Translations under genes and position numbers: made by a program | Part shown: piece by piece, positions 29,227 to 42,596 of the stretch | Position numbering within the stretch: position 1 is the first letter of the stretch | Layout of the letters: each line of letters starts with the position of its first letter | Notes under the pieces: generated by a model | Seen by the model: only the letters and a program-made list of their open reading frames with translations | Told to the model about the DNA's origin: nothing | Databases searched by the model: none | Source of the DNA: Bemisia tabaci | Lineage: Eukaryota; Arthropoda; Insecta; Hemiptera; Aleyrodidae | Assembly: GCF_918797505.1 (NCBI RefSeq) | Contig: NC_092799.1 | Location: 1,798,001-1,862,000, forward strand | DNA length: 64,000 bases | Direction of reading: 5' to 3'

Positions 29227-31759
29227 TGTGTTCTGGAACAACCACTTATAGCCGTTAAAAAAAATTTATCGACCAAGCAATTGATATTTCTCTAACCGGT
29301 CGTTTATAAACGATTCATTACCATAGCCTCTTATACAAATTTTTTCGGTATTGGATATGCTCCCCCTCCCTCACCCTTCATAGGTTATTGGTGTGGTTGA
29401 TTTCAAGTTTGCAATATAGCATTTTGTGGTTGGCTGTACTGCCAGAACATAGAAACTGAATCTTCTCCTATTTATATTGTTTTAAACAGCTCCCTGATTT
29501 TGAACAGTGAGTAAGAAATTTATGATCTGTGTGCTGTCAAAGCTACTGTAGTTACAAACTCTAAAATTACCTGCAATCCTCAGAATTTATTATCGGTCAA
29601 TATATTGATTGTCAATGAAATTTTTCACCAAAATGTGGCTCTATTGATTTAGAATGTGAGAGAAAAAAGTGTGCAGCCTAGAAAAAAAGAAGTGTCTCGA
29701 CTGTTGTTGACTGCAGTATGCCTGGCAAAATGTCACATCAAGACATTGAACTAAAGCAGTTTTTACTAGTGACTGGCTGTACTTTGTAGTTAAAAGATAT
29801 TGTCTTCGCAGGAGTTTTTTTTTTTACAAGTTCAAAATTGATTGACACCATTTAATCCTTAATTACATTAAATTTTTAACTGAAAACTGTGTACTAAATT
29901 TTATTTTGGGATAAAGAAGGGTTGTAATCTCACACCTTACTCCAAGAGGGAACTGCGTGTAATGAACATAATTTAGCCTCAGACTTTCTGAAAAGTCTTG
30001 CAGAAATGCGAGCAAGAGACGAGACCGTCAGAAAAAAATAAACAAATGAAATTAAACAAAGCCAACAGACATATTTAGTTGCAACTAATATTAAGTAAAA
30101 ATATTAGCTTGATTCAGAAAATTTATGAATTTCTAGTACATCATTTTTCCGCAGCAAATTTTTTCAAATCTTCAAATCAATTCCAGGATTAAGCAACTTA
30201 AAATTCTTTGAACAATAGCCTTGCCATATCAAATGTTTAATCATAGAAAAAATACAATTAGACCTTGAGTTCATATTATCCAAGAAATTGTTTGATTCCT
30301 TCATCAGTTGATTATAATCTCTCTGACTTTTAGTCAAAGAGAAACTGACTCCTCAAAATGATATCTAATCATGAATTCATGTCTCTCTTATTTTTATGTG
30401 TGAAATAATTATATATACTTATCTTTCTGATGAAATTATTGCTCTTCTTACGTAAGGGCCAATCTCTGCTTCCTTGCAAGTTCCGTGAGCATTGAGATTC
30501 ATGGCAAAGAGGGTTAATGTAGAAATGGAGATACACCTTCACATTAGAGGGACCTTTAACGCATCCTCTTACGTCTGCAAAAGTAGGTAATTACTGTTTT
30601 GTACATTTTAACAGCTAAAAAATCCTACAAGATGTTCCTGATTTAAACTAATGGTTGAAAACCTCTTTTTTTTTTTTGTTCATTTTGCATAATTATATGA
30701 GGTTTCCGTACTAGTCATTTCCAAAAGGATGTTCTTTCTATTATCATCTTGAACTGTAAATTTTGTGAATATGTTGTAAATAAACTGTTTTATCCAGTTA
30801 CATTCTTGTTTTCTTTGAACCTTTTTTCAGTCCATTTTTCCCTAATTTGGGCTTGATGCTCCTTAGCTTTCAAAAACTTACCAGTGCTTTGTATGAAGAA
30901 TTGGGGAAAACCATTGCACGTAAAACTCAGCTGTCTGAAAAAATTTAAGAACAAATGGATTCTATTTTTGTTCATCATCAGGTTTATTTAATGCAGTAAT
31001 TTTTAGTTAAAATCTTCTCACCTTCATTTTTTCTTTCATTCTGGAGGTAGCTCAGACATCATGATTCCCTGTACAAAGTTTTTTCAAGAGCCATCGTGCA
31101 TATTTACATCACATTTTGAACAGACTACTTTAAAATCCCGAAGTACCTGATGAAACTGAAGCAGGAATTTTGGATTACTGCAGTGGGCAGAAAGATTTTT
31201 TGGCATGTTATTTCTGTGTCCTTAACATTTTCTGAAGGAAGCAACAGAGGTACAAGTAGGCACTTTTGAATTCCTTGTACTAGTCAGCAACCAGCTCCAC
31301 ACATCTTCCTTCCCTAATTGCTTATAGACTTCACTCGGGAAATAATATATTTTTTGGGAGCAACTACTCAAATTCGTAGAGTTGATTTCCAATTGACGAT
31401 GGACTTGTTAAACTGATGGGTAATTTTTTAATTTAAAAACTGAGGTACCTAAACTTGCTCTGAAGAAGCCATGCCATAAGATTAGTGGAGGCTGAGTGTC
31501 TGATTTCTCACCCATCTCAGGAAACGCCTTCAATTCGCTGGTATGCAAAACACCATGTTTATGAATCAATGCAACCATTACTCTCGTGCCAGGAAAAACG
31601 CCGCGCCGTGAAAACATTTATCAGCTTTCTGGGAATTAAATACTTATTTTTAAGGAAATGCTTGAGTACCTACTTATCTTATTTCTTCGGAATTTTTAGA
31701 TAGGTACCTCAGAATAAACTTGGAATAAAATCCTTTGAATAATTGGAGGAACAATATTT
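29227..31759. other. NKAP 3' flank, no gene recognised
   Basis: AT-rich unique-looking sequence with the candidate AATAAA at 30779. Confidence 0.4.
30779..30784 (+). promoter_or_regulatory. Candidate polyadenylation signal AATAAA
   Basis: AATAAA in a T/GT-rich setting, about 2.7 kb after the NKAP stop. It could end a long NKAP 3' UTR. Other AATAAA motifs occur in this AT-rich stretch, so the assignment is weak. Confidence 0.25.
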
Positions 31760-32165
31760 TCCGGGGTTTCCTTGTTTTGTTATGAGAGTCGCGTCATACT
31801 CATAACGGCGGCGTTTTGATGCCTTTATGGATTTTGCGGGATACTAAGTTGGGTTCCCTTTCCCTAGTGTAATCTACTACGGGTAAACTCCAAAGAGGAT
31901 GCAAATGTCACGGATTTCTCGGCGTGACCTCAATTTAATATTCTATTGCAAGTTACCTGAGCTGGATACCCCCCTCAGTCTTGTACTGGTATTCATTAGG
32001 GCTAAAAAAAATTTGGAATTTCCTGGCTTCGTTTTCCCCGCGAAATGGTGTGGACCCAACACCATCTCTTCACATTTTTACGAACAGTTCAGGTCATTTC
32101 TTAGTGCTTTTTATCTCTCGCCCTCTCTCGTCAAAGGCTATTTAGAAATATTCGGCGAAGACCTT
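31760..32165 (+). repeat. Dispersed repeat, 5' part of the intron-4 module
   Basis: GTTTCCTTGTTTTGTT, TGGATTTTGCGGGATACTAA and GCGAAATGGTGTGGACCC match 26070-26460. The continuation resumes after an insertion at about 33895. Confidence 0.55.
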
Positions 32166-33200
32166 CAATTTTGCAGTGAGTACAAACCATACCTACCTCA
32201 ATAATTATAGCCATTAATCTCGTGATAAATTGTGTTGGTGTATCGGAACAGAGCAATTTTCGACTTTTGTAATCAAATAGGTATCTGATTTATTTCATTT
32301 TCGGTAGAATTTTGTGCGGAACAATACACACAACGTGTACTTGACCACTTGTGCCAAGCTAGTTTGCCGCGAAAACAAGTTTGAGCGGCAGAAAGAGCGC
32401 AATGTGAATATCAAACGTACAGACGTTGTAAAATTTACTTTGACACAACATCATTTTTGAAGAAAGTTTACAATATCTTTCCTTGAAATTTTCAGAATCA
32501 TTGGATTGTATATTACGCAGAAATTCTCTAAAAAAATTAAAAAATAAATATACCCGCAAGTTTTCTAGGAAATTCGTATCTAATTGGAGGAAACTTGGCA
32601 ACGTTCGAGTATTCATACGGCGACGTCTATTCGTAACGCTTCAGTGTGAAGATCCGAGCAGAGGACTCCGATATCAGTAATAACGCCTTAATTGATACAA
32701 CTATTCGTGTTCTGAAGACGTCCGTGTTGCATGCTAAAAAATTGAAGGCGCTCCGGTTATTCTAGCCCATGAAACAGTGCTCGCAGCAACACGCCGCGAA
32801 GTCACGACTCTATGTAGCGGTAGGATAAAATATCCTGATCCAAGAAAATGTTGCGAAAATATCCTTTCCTGTCCTTTTGCCTTGGGATTATCAGAGTTTT
32901 AACACGGCTCAATGATCGGCGTTGATGCACAGCGAGATTACTTACTTTTGTAGCCTGGCGTTAAAGTCTCTAAAAAGGTGTTGTAGCCATATAGCTTTTA
33001 CTATCTAGAAATCAACATCTCTGAAAGTCCTAAGAAATTAATTTTCCCCCTTTTTCTTGACTAACCTTCTCACGGAAGAAAATTCGGAAGAGGGGGGGGG
33101 GTGGTCAAAACAATGAATTTGCCGGACGTGGAGCATAACTTGATGATTTAGATCAATAGTGTGAAACGCCTCTTGAGGGAAGGACATCGAGTTTTTATTA

Positions 33201-33580
33201 AGGTGATTCGACGGATGCCATTTTATGTTTCAGAGCGACGTGCGATATATCGCATCGACTCGTTCCATAATTTCAGCTACTTGTCATTATTTTTCGAATT
33301 TTGAGATCGCACTTCTGTTGTCATTAGTCTAAAGAATTCATGTACCAAATTTTAAAAAGAAAGTCAACCTACTAAAGGCGCGGTTTTTTAGAGGAAAAAC
33401 TACGCCTTTATTACGTTGAATTATGTCAAAATTGGATTCATTCAATTCTTTAGTCTTGAGACAATAGAGTTGCAATCTCAAAATTCGAGAAAAATGACGA
33501 GTAGCTGAAAAAATGGAACCAATCAATGCGATTTATCGCATGGAGTTTTGAGACAAAATATGGCGTCCATCGAATCACCT
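33201..33580. mobile_element. AAGGTGATTCGACGG MITE, copy 1
   Basis: AGGTGATTCGACGGATGCCA is inverted at the right as GGCGTCCATCGAATCACCT. Long complementary arms with CGATATATCGCAT near both ends; about 380 bp. Confidence 0.65.
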
Positions 33581-33894
33581 TAAAGTTAAAATTAGACCCT
33601 CCTCTTAGTTAGTTTTTATCAGGTAATTTTATCAGTCACATATTCATAACCTGCGCCACACGCGGCTGCCGCGTGCACTGCTTTATAAAATGGAGTGACC
33701 GGAGCTCCTTCCATTTTTTAATATGCAACACGCGTGTCCATAGAGTACGAATAGTTGTATCTTTCAAGGCGTTCTTTTCAACATCGTTGAATGCGTCGCT
33801 TCCATTGGTTGAGATATCAGCATAAGAAACTCCGCCCCTTCTTATTCTAGACACTGCGGTGTTTCGAAATGTTCACCTCTATTTTATTATTTCG

Positions 33895-34265
33895 AGGAGG
33901 AGGAAGCCAAATATAGAGCTTGAAATTTTTACAGAAAATTCTGCTAATGGAGAAGAGAAATCAAGGAAATTTTTGATGATTTACAATAGCTAGTTTTTCA
34001 AGAGAACCATGAAGTATGACAAGAAGTCGGAAACGAAGGTATGTGCTTTCGCACTTCGGCCATCGACATGGGGAGCTACGCAACATATTGCTTCGAAATA
34101 TTCTTTGAATTCTTCATAGAGTTAATAAATCACACTCACATAATTTCCAGGGAAAATGGTGCTCCGTTATCTTATTAAAAAAAATTAACATATGTATAAG
34201 AGAAAATAGAGGCGTTGGGTGCAGAAACATTACTTGGTTACGGTGTCTCAAAGTCCCCACTGATA
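33895..34265 (+). repeat. Dispersed repeat, 3' part of the intron-4 module
   Basis: GCTAATGGAGAAGAGAAATC, TAGTTTTTCAAGAGAACCAT and GTGTCTCAAAGTCCCC match NKAP intron 4 at about 26500-26700. Confidence 0.5.
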
Positions 34266-34294
34266 ATGTATACTTTAGAGAGGAAACTATTCAA

Positions 34295-35244
34295 CCCTGG
34301 TTGAAATTGTCGGTAGAATCTGTGTTCTAAAATACCATAGACCTACAGCCGGCTGTAAGATTTCCAATAGCTTCTATAGCCGGATGCACACTTTCTTATA
34401 GCCTTTTATAGCCGATGACGATTAAGCAACAGCCTGGCGATAAAGTGTATGATAAACGATACTAATTACGGATTCTAGGACTTAGTGAGTTTTTGGACTA
34501 CCGCTCTATGTTTGGGCCGTAGTATCTTAATTTATTTTGCGCGGAAAGTTCCGTACTTTTGAAGGATGCCTGCCATTCCTAATATGTTGGAGCGCCTTCA
34601 ATTTCGTATGATACTGTGCAATACCTCTGGTGTGAAATAGTTGCTTCAAGCGCCGTGGCACGCTGCGGCGCGGCGGGCACGTAGCCAGCGCGAAAAGCGC
34701 ATTAGCGCCTACAAACCTAACAGGGATACTTCACGCATTGCGCAATGCGTGAAGTATCCCTGTTAGGTTTGTAGGCGCCAGTGCGCCGCCGCTCCGCTTT
34801 TTGTCAGGCTCTAATATTTAATCTCGCGAAGTCAGCGTTTTTCAACTCATGACTTTGAAATGTTTGCACACTCTGTATGGATAATACTCATTTTAATTGA
34901 TGAAAAAAAATATGTAGTAAAGGAAAATATAAAGTGCGTTTTGTAAATATTAAGGTGATTCCGTACAAACTTAAGGATTTACAAAGAACACGAATTTCTA
35001 CACAATATCTTATAGCCTTTTATAGCCGATGGCGAAAAAGCAACAGCCAGGCGATAAAGTGTAAAGCCCGGCGATAGGAACTATAGCCCAGCTGCATACT
35101 TTTTTATCGCTCCGTATAGCCCGGCTATATGATTTGCTCCACTTTCTAAGCCAGCTATATGATTTTCTATCGCCTTCCTCAGTCGGCTATAAGAATTCCT
35201 ATGGTATTTTGAAACGCAGCTCCTATCGCCAATTTTTACCAGAG
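34295..35244. mobile_element. MITE family C, inverted copy
   Basis: The same layout as 13718-14652 in the opposite orientation, with the central palindrome at about 34710-34780 and the right end CGCCAATTTTTACCAGAG. Confidence 0.7.
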
Positions 35245-35378
35245 AATGTATTTGCTGAAATTTGTCGTTTTCAGCGGTGCAAAATTATGAAGAATATTCC
35301 GTAATAATTGCAACGAATTCCATACAATTTACTTCAATTATTATGAATGAAACGTTGGCGGAGATTCTGAGGCAAAGG

Positions 35379-35580
35379 ATCACAAGTGCCATGCGACGTT
35401 TCAAAATTTCCGCCGTCATTTTATTTTCGTGCAGAGCAATCGTTCGACGAGGCTGTGCGAAAATTTTGCTGAATTTTCTTTATGCTGACGATAAAATCTA
35501 GTAACAGATTCAACCAAAAATTTCTCTGTAAAAAATAAAATGGCGGCGGAAATTTTGGAACGTCGCATGGTGCTTGTAAT
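35379..35580. repeat. Inverted repeat with ATGGCGG core
   Basis: CACAAGTGCCATGCGACGTT and AATTTCCGCCGTCATTTTAT are inverted as ATAAAATGGCGGCGGAAATT and AACGTCGCATGGTGCTTGT. Confidence 0.65.
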
Positions 35581-37891
35581 ACTCTGGCCGGAAGGTGACA
35601 AAATGTCTGCTCTGCCCAACGCTTCAATTATGCAACGTTCGCTGTAGTTAGGCTAACTCCGATTAATTTCGTTCTATTTATTTAACTTCATAAGGATGTT
35701 TAAACCTCTAACTGTTCTTAATCGTCAATTCCACGGGGTGAAAATAACAAAGCGGATAAATTATTGTCTTTACATTGAAAAGAGGATGATACGCAAAAAG
35801 TCGTATTCTCCGATTCCCATTGCACTCGGGGCTTTCACCTCGGTTTGGCTGAGTAGTTATCATTTCTTGGTCACTCGCACACGAAATTATTAGTAATTGC
35901 GTCATGCGAAAGGTAGTGTTCTTGCAGTAGGTACCCAGAGCTTAAAGTATTATCCCGCTACCCCGCGGTGCCGGGTGCGGAAGCAACTGCAGTGCGCATG
36001 AAAGCACCCGCCTTTTGACAATCATCAGCATAATCAATTATATAACTTTCACTTTCCGTTTTGGGCGCAGAGGCGGATCCAGAAATTTGCCAACACTGCA
36101 TTTGAGGGGCATGGAAGACAAGGCGCATTTGTGCGGTTTTTATTAGTTCGAAAAAAAAACGATTTTAAGGATCTAGATTTTACACAGACCTAATGCAGAG
36201 AGTGCTTCGAATACCTTCAGAATTTACAAGTGTTTGTCTCACACCTTCATGAACGTCTCCAGAAATTTTCAGCTCAGTTGAGCCAAATTGAGGCCGGCAG
36301 TTGGGCTTAGAGTGACGGTAAGTCTCATTTATCCCGCGGCCCTTCTATACGAAAAATTCACTTAGGTATCCCATTCGCTGTTTTCTCCGCGTCAAATGAC
36401 TTCCGGACAAAATCGCTTGGGATTCTGATAGACCTCACCTTCAACTACAAAAAAACAAGCACAACTCAATTTTGATCAAAGAAATGGTTCTGAGCATACG
36501 GTGTTATTTGTATTTCCATCCTTCCTTTTACAACGCGGAAAAACACGAAAAGGTCCGGATTTCTGTTTCCCCTTCGCCTTTCCCTCCTTAGTGAGGTCCA
36601 GTCGTTTCCTTGCATCTTACTTGTTGGAATACAAGCATATCGAGCAAAGAACCAAGAGCAAACTTCCAAGAGTTGCTTATTCTCAAGAACAAGGGGATTA
36701 CATTTTGCAATAAGGAATCACTATCTCTGGCACTCCCATAAAAGCACATATTTGCATAAGGAAAGTAATGTCATGTATGTTGTTTCTAAAATGGGCCAGA
36801 AATAGTGGTTTCTTATTGCAAAATGTAATTCAAGGAATCCTGGTCTCTCATGACGTGCTTTATTAAAGACAATATAACAAGCAAACGTGAATTTTTGAAC
36901 AAAAAATTTTTTTAGAGCGCGCCAAAATCAGTCAGAACGCAGTCTCCATGCCCGATTTATGTCATCAGAATGGATTATCATAACTTGTGTAGCTTTCTTT
37001 TCTTTATGTGATTTTTCTATTCATTGTAACTAATTGAAGAAAAGAATAATAATAAAAAAAAAAAAAAACATCGAGCAATGGCTCGCAGCTGAGGCGACTG
37101 AACTCTAATCTCTAGTTACGAATTTCTAAAACTCATTATGCGCCTTGTCTTCCAAGTCCCTTATTTTGTCTATTTAAACCTATGCTAAATAACTGATTCT
37201 TGTCGGAGCACCTGACCCCTCCAAGAATCGATACATTTCCGTAGGTTTAATTGAAGAAAAGACAATGTTGCCAATTTGCTGGATCCACCAATTTTTGGAC
37301 GAGGACCGAGGTCTGCCGTTCTTGGCGATCAAAAATCATCGATTTTAGCGATCCAGGCATCAGTATATGAAGCTGTGAAGGGGTTCCTTTTTCGCGTGAC
37401 GTAGAGTCATGGACCAAGTCCATGGTCGCGTCTTCAACTAACAGCTCCTCTCCTTATCTCAGGAAGGTTCTGCACAAAGACGTAGCAAGAAATATTTCAT
37501 GGGGAGAGGGAGGGATAGTATTTTATCCACAATATTTAATGGAACGTTCAAATTTATGACAATCACGAACAACTAATTTCGTGGAGAAAACTTTTCTTTG
37601 GGGGGAGGGGGGTAGACATCCTGCACCCCAACCCCTCTCCCTCTTTGGCTACACCACTGGTCCCATGCTCTGCGAATTATGGAGGTCTCAAGAAGTTTTT
37701 TTGAATGTCGCATCATAGAAAGATAATTTTTTTCCAAACCTCGAGTGAACTTCAACATTATAATTTTGGAAACAGTTCCTTGCAGCAAAAAAAAAAAAAA
37801 AAAAAAAGTTTCATCTTTAATTAAAATGTCAAAAATGTCAATCAGGAATGAATTCCTGATTTGGATATCTTTTTGACTCAAAAATTCACCT
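35581..37891. other. Non-coding apart from one MITE
   Basis: Contains AGAGGCGGATCCAGAAATTT at about 36070 and GGCTACACCACTGGT at about 37648, both phrases typical of decayed transposon ends, and poly-A at 37785-37806. Confidence 0.4.
36693..36833. mobile_element. Related TTTTGCAA-terminus MITE
   Basis: GGGATTACATTTTGCAATAA is inverted as TTATTGCAAAATGTAATTC. About 140 bp, with a different centre. Confidence 0.5.
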
Positions 37892-37963
37892 GTCTCCGTG
37901 GCGCCAAGGTAGCGCGTGTGACTCCACATCAGAGGGTTGCGTGTTCAAATCACGTCGGGGTCA
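37892..37963 (+). tRNA. tRNA-Trp(CCA)-like gene, possibly a pseudogene
   Basis: A 72-nt cloverleaf close to eukaryotic tRNA-Trp. D-arm GCGC...GCGC, anticodon loop CTCCACA with CCA in place, T-arm GCGTG-TTCAAAT-CACGT and discriminator A are intact. Two stem mismatches are seen: position 2-71 (T-T) in the acceptor and 28-42 (G-G) in the anticodon stem. A short T4 run follows. The mismatches and the poly-A tract about 85 bp upstream leave open a pseudogene or SINE head. Confidence 0.6.
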
Positions 37964-38248
37964 TTCCTTTTGGATACAAAATTTAGAATCATGATAATTT
38001 GGCATTCAGTAATTTTACATATTTATGTTCGAGTGCTACCATGTTCGTTACGTTCGCCAAATAGAATGTTAATATACGGTATACAGGTAATTTATTTTAG
38101 CTTAAGTGCAGCTTGCGCGGAAATAATGAGCGTAAGGCATGCATTAACCCTCCTTGACATGGTCTTAATTACTCGTGATAACGCGTTTTTGGGTTTTCAA
38201 AAATTAAATTATTCCTCTTGTCACTTGATGTTGCAAATTTTTATCGGT

Positions 38249-38281
<33 letters not shown>

Positions 38282-38289
38282 ATGATCAT

Positions 38290-38553
38290 CCCAATTGAGG
38301 GGCTTGGAGAACGAGGAGTACATAAAGTGCAGTTTTTGCAAAATTGAAATTTTAATGGTTTCAAGTAAAACTAGTCTTAATGCATATTCTATAAAAACAT
38401 TCGCTCCCAAATTCCAATTTTTAAGCATCAAAAAGTCAGTTTGAACTTTTTTTCCGCCATAAGGATCCATGTAATTTCGAAACTTGAATCACGTATTTCT
38501 CAAAATAGCAAAAACTGCCCTTATGCGCCTTGTCCTCCAAGCCCCTCAATTTT
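38290..38553. mobile_element. TGAGGGGCTTGGAG palindromic element
   Basis: AATTGAGGGGCTTGGAGAAC is inverted as TCCTCCAAGCCCCTCAATT. Related single ends (GCGCCTTGTCTTCCAAG) occur at about 36100 and 37141. Confidence 0.5.
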
Positions 38554-39493
38554 GAAATTTCGAGACAAAATTGGGACTGTGTGTTATACGACACCTACAA
38601 TATAGACCTGCATCCTCCAGAATCGAAAATCGAAAATTAATTCATGGCATAGAGGGTCAAGTTGAAAACGCTGAGGTTGGAAGTAAGAGATGTTTGCAAA
38701 GATCTTGCATTTTACAATAGAGAATTTGCAGGTGTCTAGAATTTGATGAATTTCATGTTTAAGTGGAAACTATTGAGTATACTGATCACGAGGATACCTT
38801 TGGTTCATGAATTGAACAATTATTGGAGAAGATATGACAAAATTATCTAATCTGCGGTAAAATACGTGAGTTTAAATGGGAAATGCCGCCAGATGACGTC
38901 ACTAGGCGGTGCATTTTCTCATTTTTAAATCTATTTTCATAATATTTCCCATTTGAGAAAAAAATGATAAAAAATACTGTGAAATCAGCTCTTTCGGAAC
39001 TTTCAGATGAAGCAATAAAAAATTTGCATGCAAATTCTCAATTGGTGGAAAGAGCGAGCTGAGCGAATTACTTTTTCGGAGCGTTTCCCGATGCTGGTGG
39101 CGTGTAAGGTAAAAACGAATGGACGTTGATTAGCGTTGAAAGACTACGGTGACGTATGGACGCGGTGCTTTGTCTGGTAGAAAGCCCTCAAGTTGAGGCT
39201 TGAGCTGGGATCTTGGGTGGAGATCAGCGAGTCATTCCCACCGGGACTCGGTTTCCCATAGACCTCGCGCCTTGCACCTCACGCACAATCAGCCGAAAAC
39301 GATAGGGTTCTAGTTTCTCCGCCGAGGCCCGCCCCACCCGTCGGCACCCTCCAGCCCGGACAATATCCCAATTGATATCCCATGAGTTGGCTCTTTTCGG
39401 CCCGCCGCCGATATGCCACGATGTGCAAAATTAATCAACTCCTCAAAGTATCTCATCTGTCAGGAGAGTATTACCATTCACATCATTCATAAG
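38554..39493. other. Non-coding, locally GC-rich
   Basis: 39060-39420 is GC-richer than its surroundings (CCGCCGAGGCCCGCCCCACC). No exon or promoter could be supported. Confidence 0.35.
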
Positions 39494-39752
39494 TGGATTG
39501 CATTTTGCAAAAAGGAACCACTAGCATTGCAATGATGCTAAGATTGTGCAATTTCATCCTTTGCAATAAAATTGCGGAAATTGTGAAAAACTATGAAATT
39601 TAGATGGTAATTTTTGTCTTAAATTTACAGTTTTTAGCGAGGAAAATAGAAACTGTTAAGGGATAATCGGGTTTTTCCTCCAAGACAAAAGAAGTTGCAC
39701 AATCTTAGCAACATTGCAATGCTAGTGGTTCCTTTTTGCAAAATGCAATCCA
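39494..39752. mobile_element. TGGATTGCATTTTGCAA MITE, ~259 bp, copy 1
   Basis: TGGATTGCATTTTGCAAAAA is inverted as TTTTTGCAAAATGCAATCCA. The subterminal GCATTGCAATGATGCTAAGA also pairs. Confidence 0.65.
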
Positions 39753-39837
39753 AGTGCTTCTACATAGAAAAATGAGTGATAAATAATTAAATTGGGATTA
39801 TCAAGACGTTATCATTTCGGAATAATGAGAGCTGTTT

Positions 39838-40192
39838 GCACATTCACCATTTGGAGACTTTAACGCCACGCTACAAAAGTAAATAATTTTGCTACGTAAC
39901 AATTCAGGAATGGGAAATGTGAGGTAAGAAAAAGGATAATACTTTGGACTTGCAGAAGTGCCGATTTCTAAATAATAAAAGCTGTATTGCTCCTACACCT
40001 TTTGGAGACTTTAACGACACGCTACAAAAGTAAATAATTTTACTACGTAACAATTCAGGAATGGGAAATGTGAGGTAAGAAAAAGGATAATACTTTGGAC
40101 TTGCAGAAGTGCCGATTTCTAAATAATAAGAGCTGTAGGTATTGCTCCTACACCTCTTTCGAGACTTTAACTTCAGGCTACAGAAGTAAGGT
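39838..40192 (+). repeat. 151-156-bp tandem repeat
   Basis: GGAGACTTTAACGCCACGCT at 39853 recurs at 40004 and, diverged, at 40160. Units share AATTCAGGAATGGGAAATGT and GGATAATACTTTGGACTTGC. A diverged reverse copy lies at about 32945-32985. Confidence 0.75.
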
Positions 40193-41318
40193 ATCTCGCT
40201 GTGCAATTAAAAACGCTAAGTAGTCGCCGAACAGCCACCATGCAACCTTTGATTTCTAAAGCCAGTCAAAAATGGATCCCGCAGTGTCCATACCCTCCCT
40301 AAAAAGATACTTTACAGTCATGCGCAGGAGCTTAACAAGGAGTACATGGTGGAATAATCTGGGAGACAAGTCCTTGGGTAGCATAGCTGTAACATCATGT
40401 TATAGAATAATCCGGCTAGAAAAGAAATGTCCTCACGGTGTTGTATAACAAGTTCATGGACGATGTCTTGTATCATCCAGCGAGTTGGGTAAAAGTGAGA
40501 GTGAAAAAACTTTCGCCAAACATGGACGCGAGACCCATATTTCATAAACATGGCATGGATATATTTTCAGGCAGTAAAGTTGACATTGAATGTTGCGACG
40601 CAGTGGAAACTACTCCTCTAGGCCGGCTGGATCTTGGATCCCTGCGCATCCATAAATTTCAGCGGGAACTTTCATTGCGGCACGGTCGCGTCTTGCCAAG
40701 ACAGGTCGCAGGGGCATTTGCGAGCTTTGTCCTGGCTTCATTTTCACTATCAACGCTAAATGAGTGACTGCTCCTCCGCGTAAAGAGAAAACCAAAACTC
40801 CGACGGACCCTTGGCAACGGATACCATATCCACCAACTTTTTATTGCGCATCTCCTCGCTTCTTAAAATTAGGTAAATTTATCTCCCCTGAGAAATTTTG
40901 AATTGCCCTTACAACACGCGGTTGCCACGCTGAGGAAAAAATCAAGCAAAATTTCGCTTACTATGGGAACGCAAAGCAACTTGCCCTTGGTTGATTCTGG
41001 AGTTTTCCGGGTTTTCCTCTCTTTTCTATTCTAAATCCGGCGCAAACAATACCGAAATTAACACAAAACTTGAATGAAAAAACGGAGCTTTACACACACC
41101 TTTTCTCATAAAATTTGAGTAGTTTTGTATTTCACCTCTGACACTGACCAGAAGTAATGCAAAAATACGCATATTTTTCTCAGTAGCGCTGATTATGTGG
41201 ACCTCCGAACTAAGTATAAAATCATGAATGTACGTCGGAAATTAAATATCTGTGCTGGAGATTGTAAGAAAAAGGCTAACACAGTAGCCGCTGTGTATTA
41301 AGTACTGTGTGTATTAAG

Positions 41319-41572
41319 TGGATTGCATTTTGCAAAATGGAACTAAGAGCATTCCAATGTTGCTAAGATGGTGCAACTTACATTCCTTGCAATTATATCA
41401 CTGAAACCTTGCAGAACATTTTTACAAAGGTAATTTTCGTATTTAATTTATAGTTCATTGGGAGTACAGATAAAACTTGCTTTGATGATCAGTTCATATT
41501 CGCCAGGTAAAGAAGTTACACCATGTTAGCGACATTCGAATGCTTGTGGTTCATTTTTGCAAAATGCAATTC
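41319..41572. mobile_element. TGGATTGCATTTTGCAA MITE, copy 2
   Basis: TGGATTGCATTTTGCAAAAT ... TTTTTGCAAAATGCAATTCA, with the same subterminal sequence as 39494. Confidence 0.6.
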
Positions 41573-42327
41573 AAGTGTTCTATGTTGTTGTAGGTTCTCA
41601 ACTCCAAAAAGGACTTCCATGATCTTTCTCTTTCCATGCTTCAATGTTTTTAAATATTTGAAAAAAAAATATATAAATGAATAATAGGTAAGTTTTTGGT
41701 GCTCCATGAAAAAAATGTGTACCCGTCATTGGTACAAGCTTTCTTCCTACAAAAGTCAAAGATATGAAACGGTCGAGACTTAAATCATAATGATCTGGGC
41801 ATTATGTAAATGAGAAATTAATTTTTTTTCGTGTATCTCACAAGAGATAGTTCGGCCCAATATGAGTGTAAGGTGCTGCCATTGAAAATATGTTATGTAG
41901 GTTTGACTTGAAAAATAATAAACTTTGAAAATTTTCTGAACCGTCGTTTTGATAACAAAATGATTGAAGAAATAAACAAAGTTCTTATTTGAGCAAAGCT
42001 CACTAAGTTTACCTGGGAAAAAACTAATGGGCCGGCTTAGACTAAAAACAGACTCCACGGCATTACATCGCTGTGTGAGACGCACCGGAATCGCCCGAGG
42101 GCACATCTTTGGCTGGTAAGTATTGGGACTAAGAAATTATAATTGAGCTTCGGACAAAATTCGACAATTCAATAGATTAGGTGTCATCGTGATTGAAACA
42201 CAGTTTAATGGGGATGAAGTATGTTTTGCAAGTGTCTAGACTTCGATCTGATCTGCAGATTGTTGTAGCCTTGCTTTGCTATACACTTAGTTAGACACAT
42301 TTAAAATTCATTCAGACTCTAGAGGCT

Positions 42328-42596
42328 CACGCGAAAAAAAAAAGTATGACAATCCCAACTATACTTCTACCTGATTTTGGCGCCAGATACTAGGGTAGTT
42401 GTACAAGCCAGAGGTATGGTTAAGTCAGCTGAAAGAGTGGTTAGATCAACCATACCTCTAGTTGGTGTCCTCACAGTCAGCATGAGTGTGATTGTATTAA
42501 CGATACCGCTGGCTGGTGCCTTACAACTACTCTTATGGCTGGCGCCAAAATCAGCTAGAAGTATAGTTGAGATTGTCATACTTTTTTTTTCAGTGC
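42328..42596. mobile_element. CACTGA-A8 terminus element, ~270 bp
   Basis: The left AAAGTATGACAATCCCAACT and GATTTTGGCGCCAG are inverted on the right as CTGGCGCCAAAATC and GTATAGTTGAGATTGTCATA before TTTTTTTTTCAGTG. Confidence 0.6.

Noticed and set aside
37573..37929. 118-codon minus-strand frame
   Set aside because: It spans a poly-A tract, a decayed repeat end and part of the tRNA-like gene.
40318..40767. Overlapping frames on both strands (109 and 77 codons)
   Set aside because: No recognisable domain, no splice context and no homologous copy in the window; kept only as a note.
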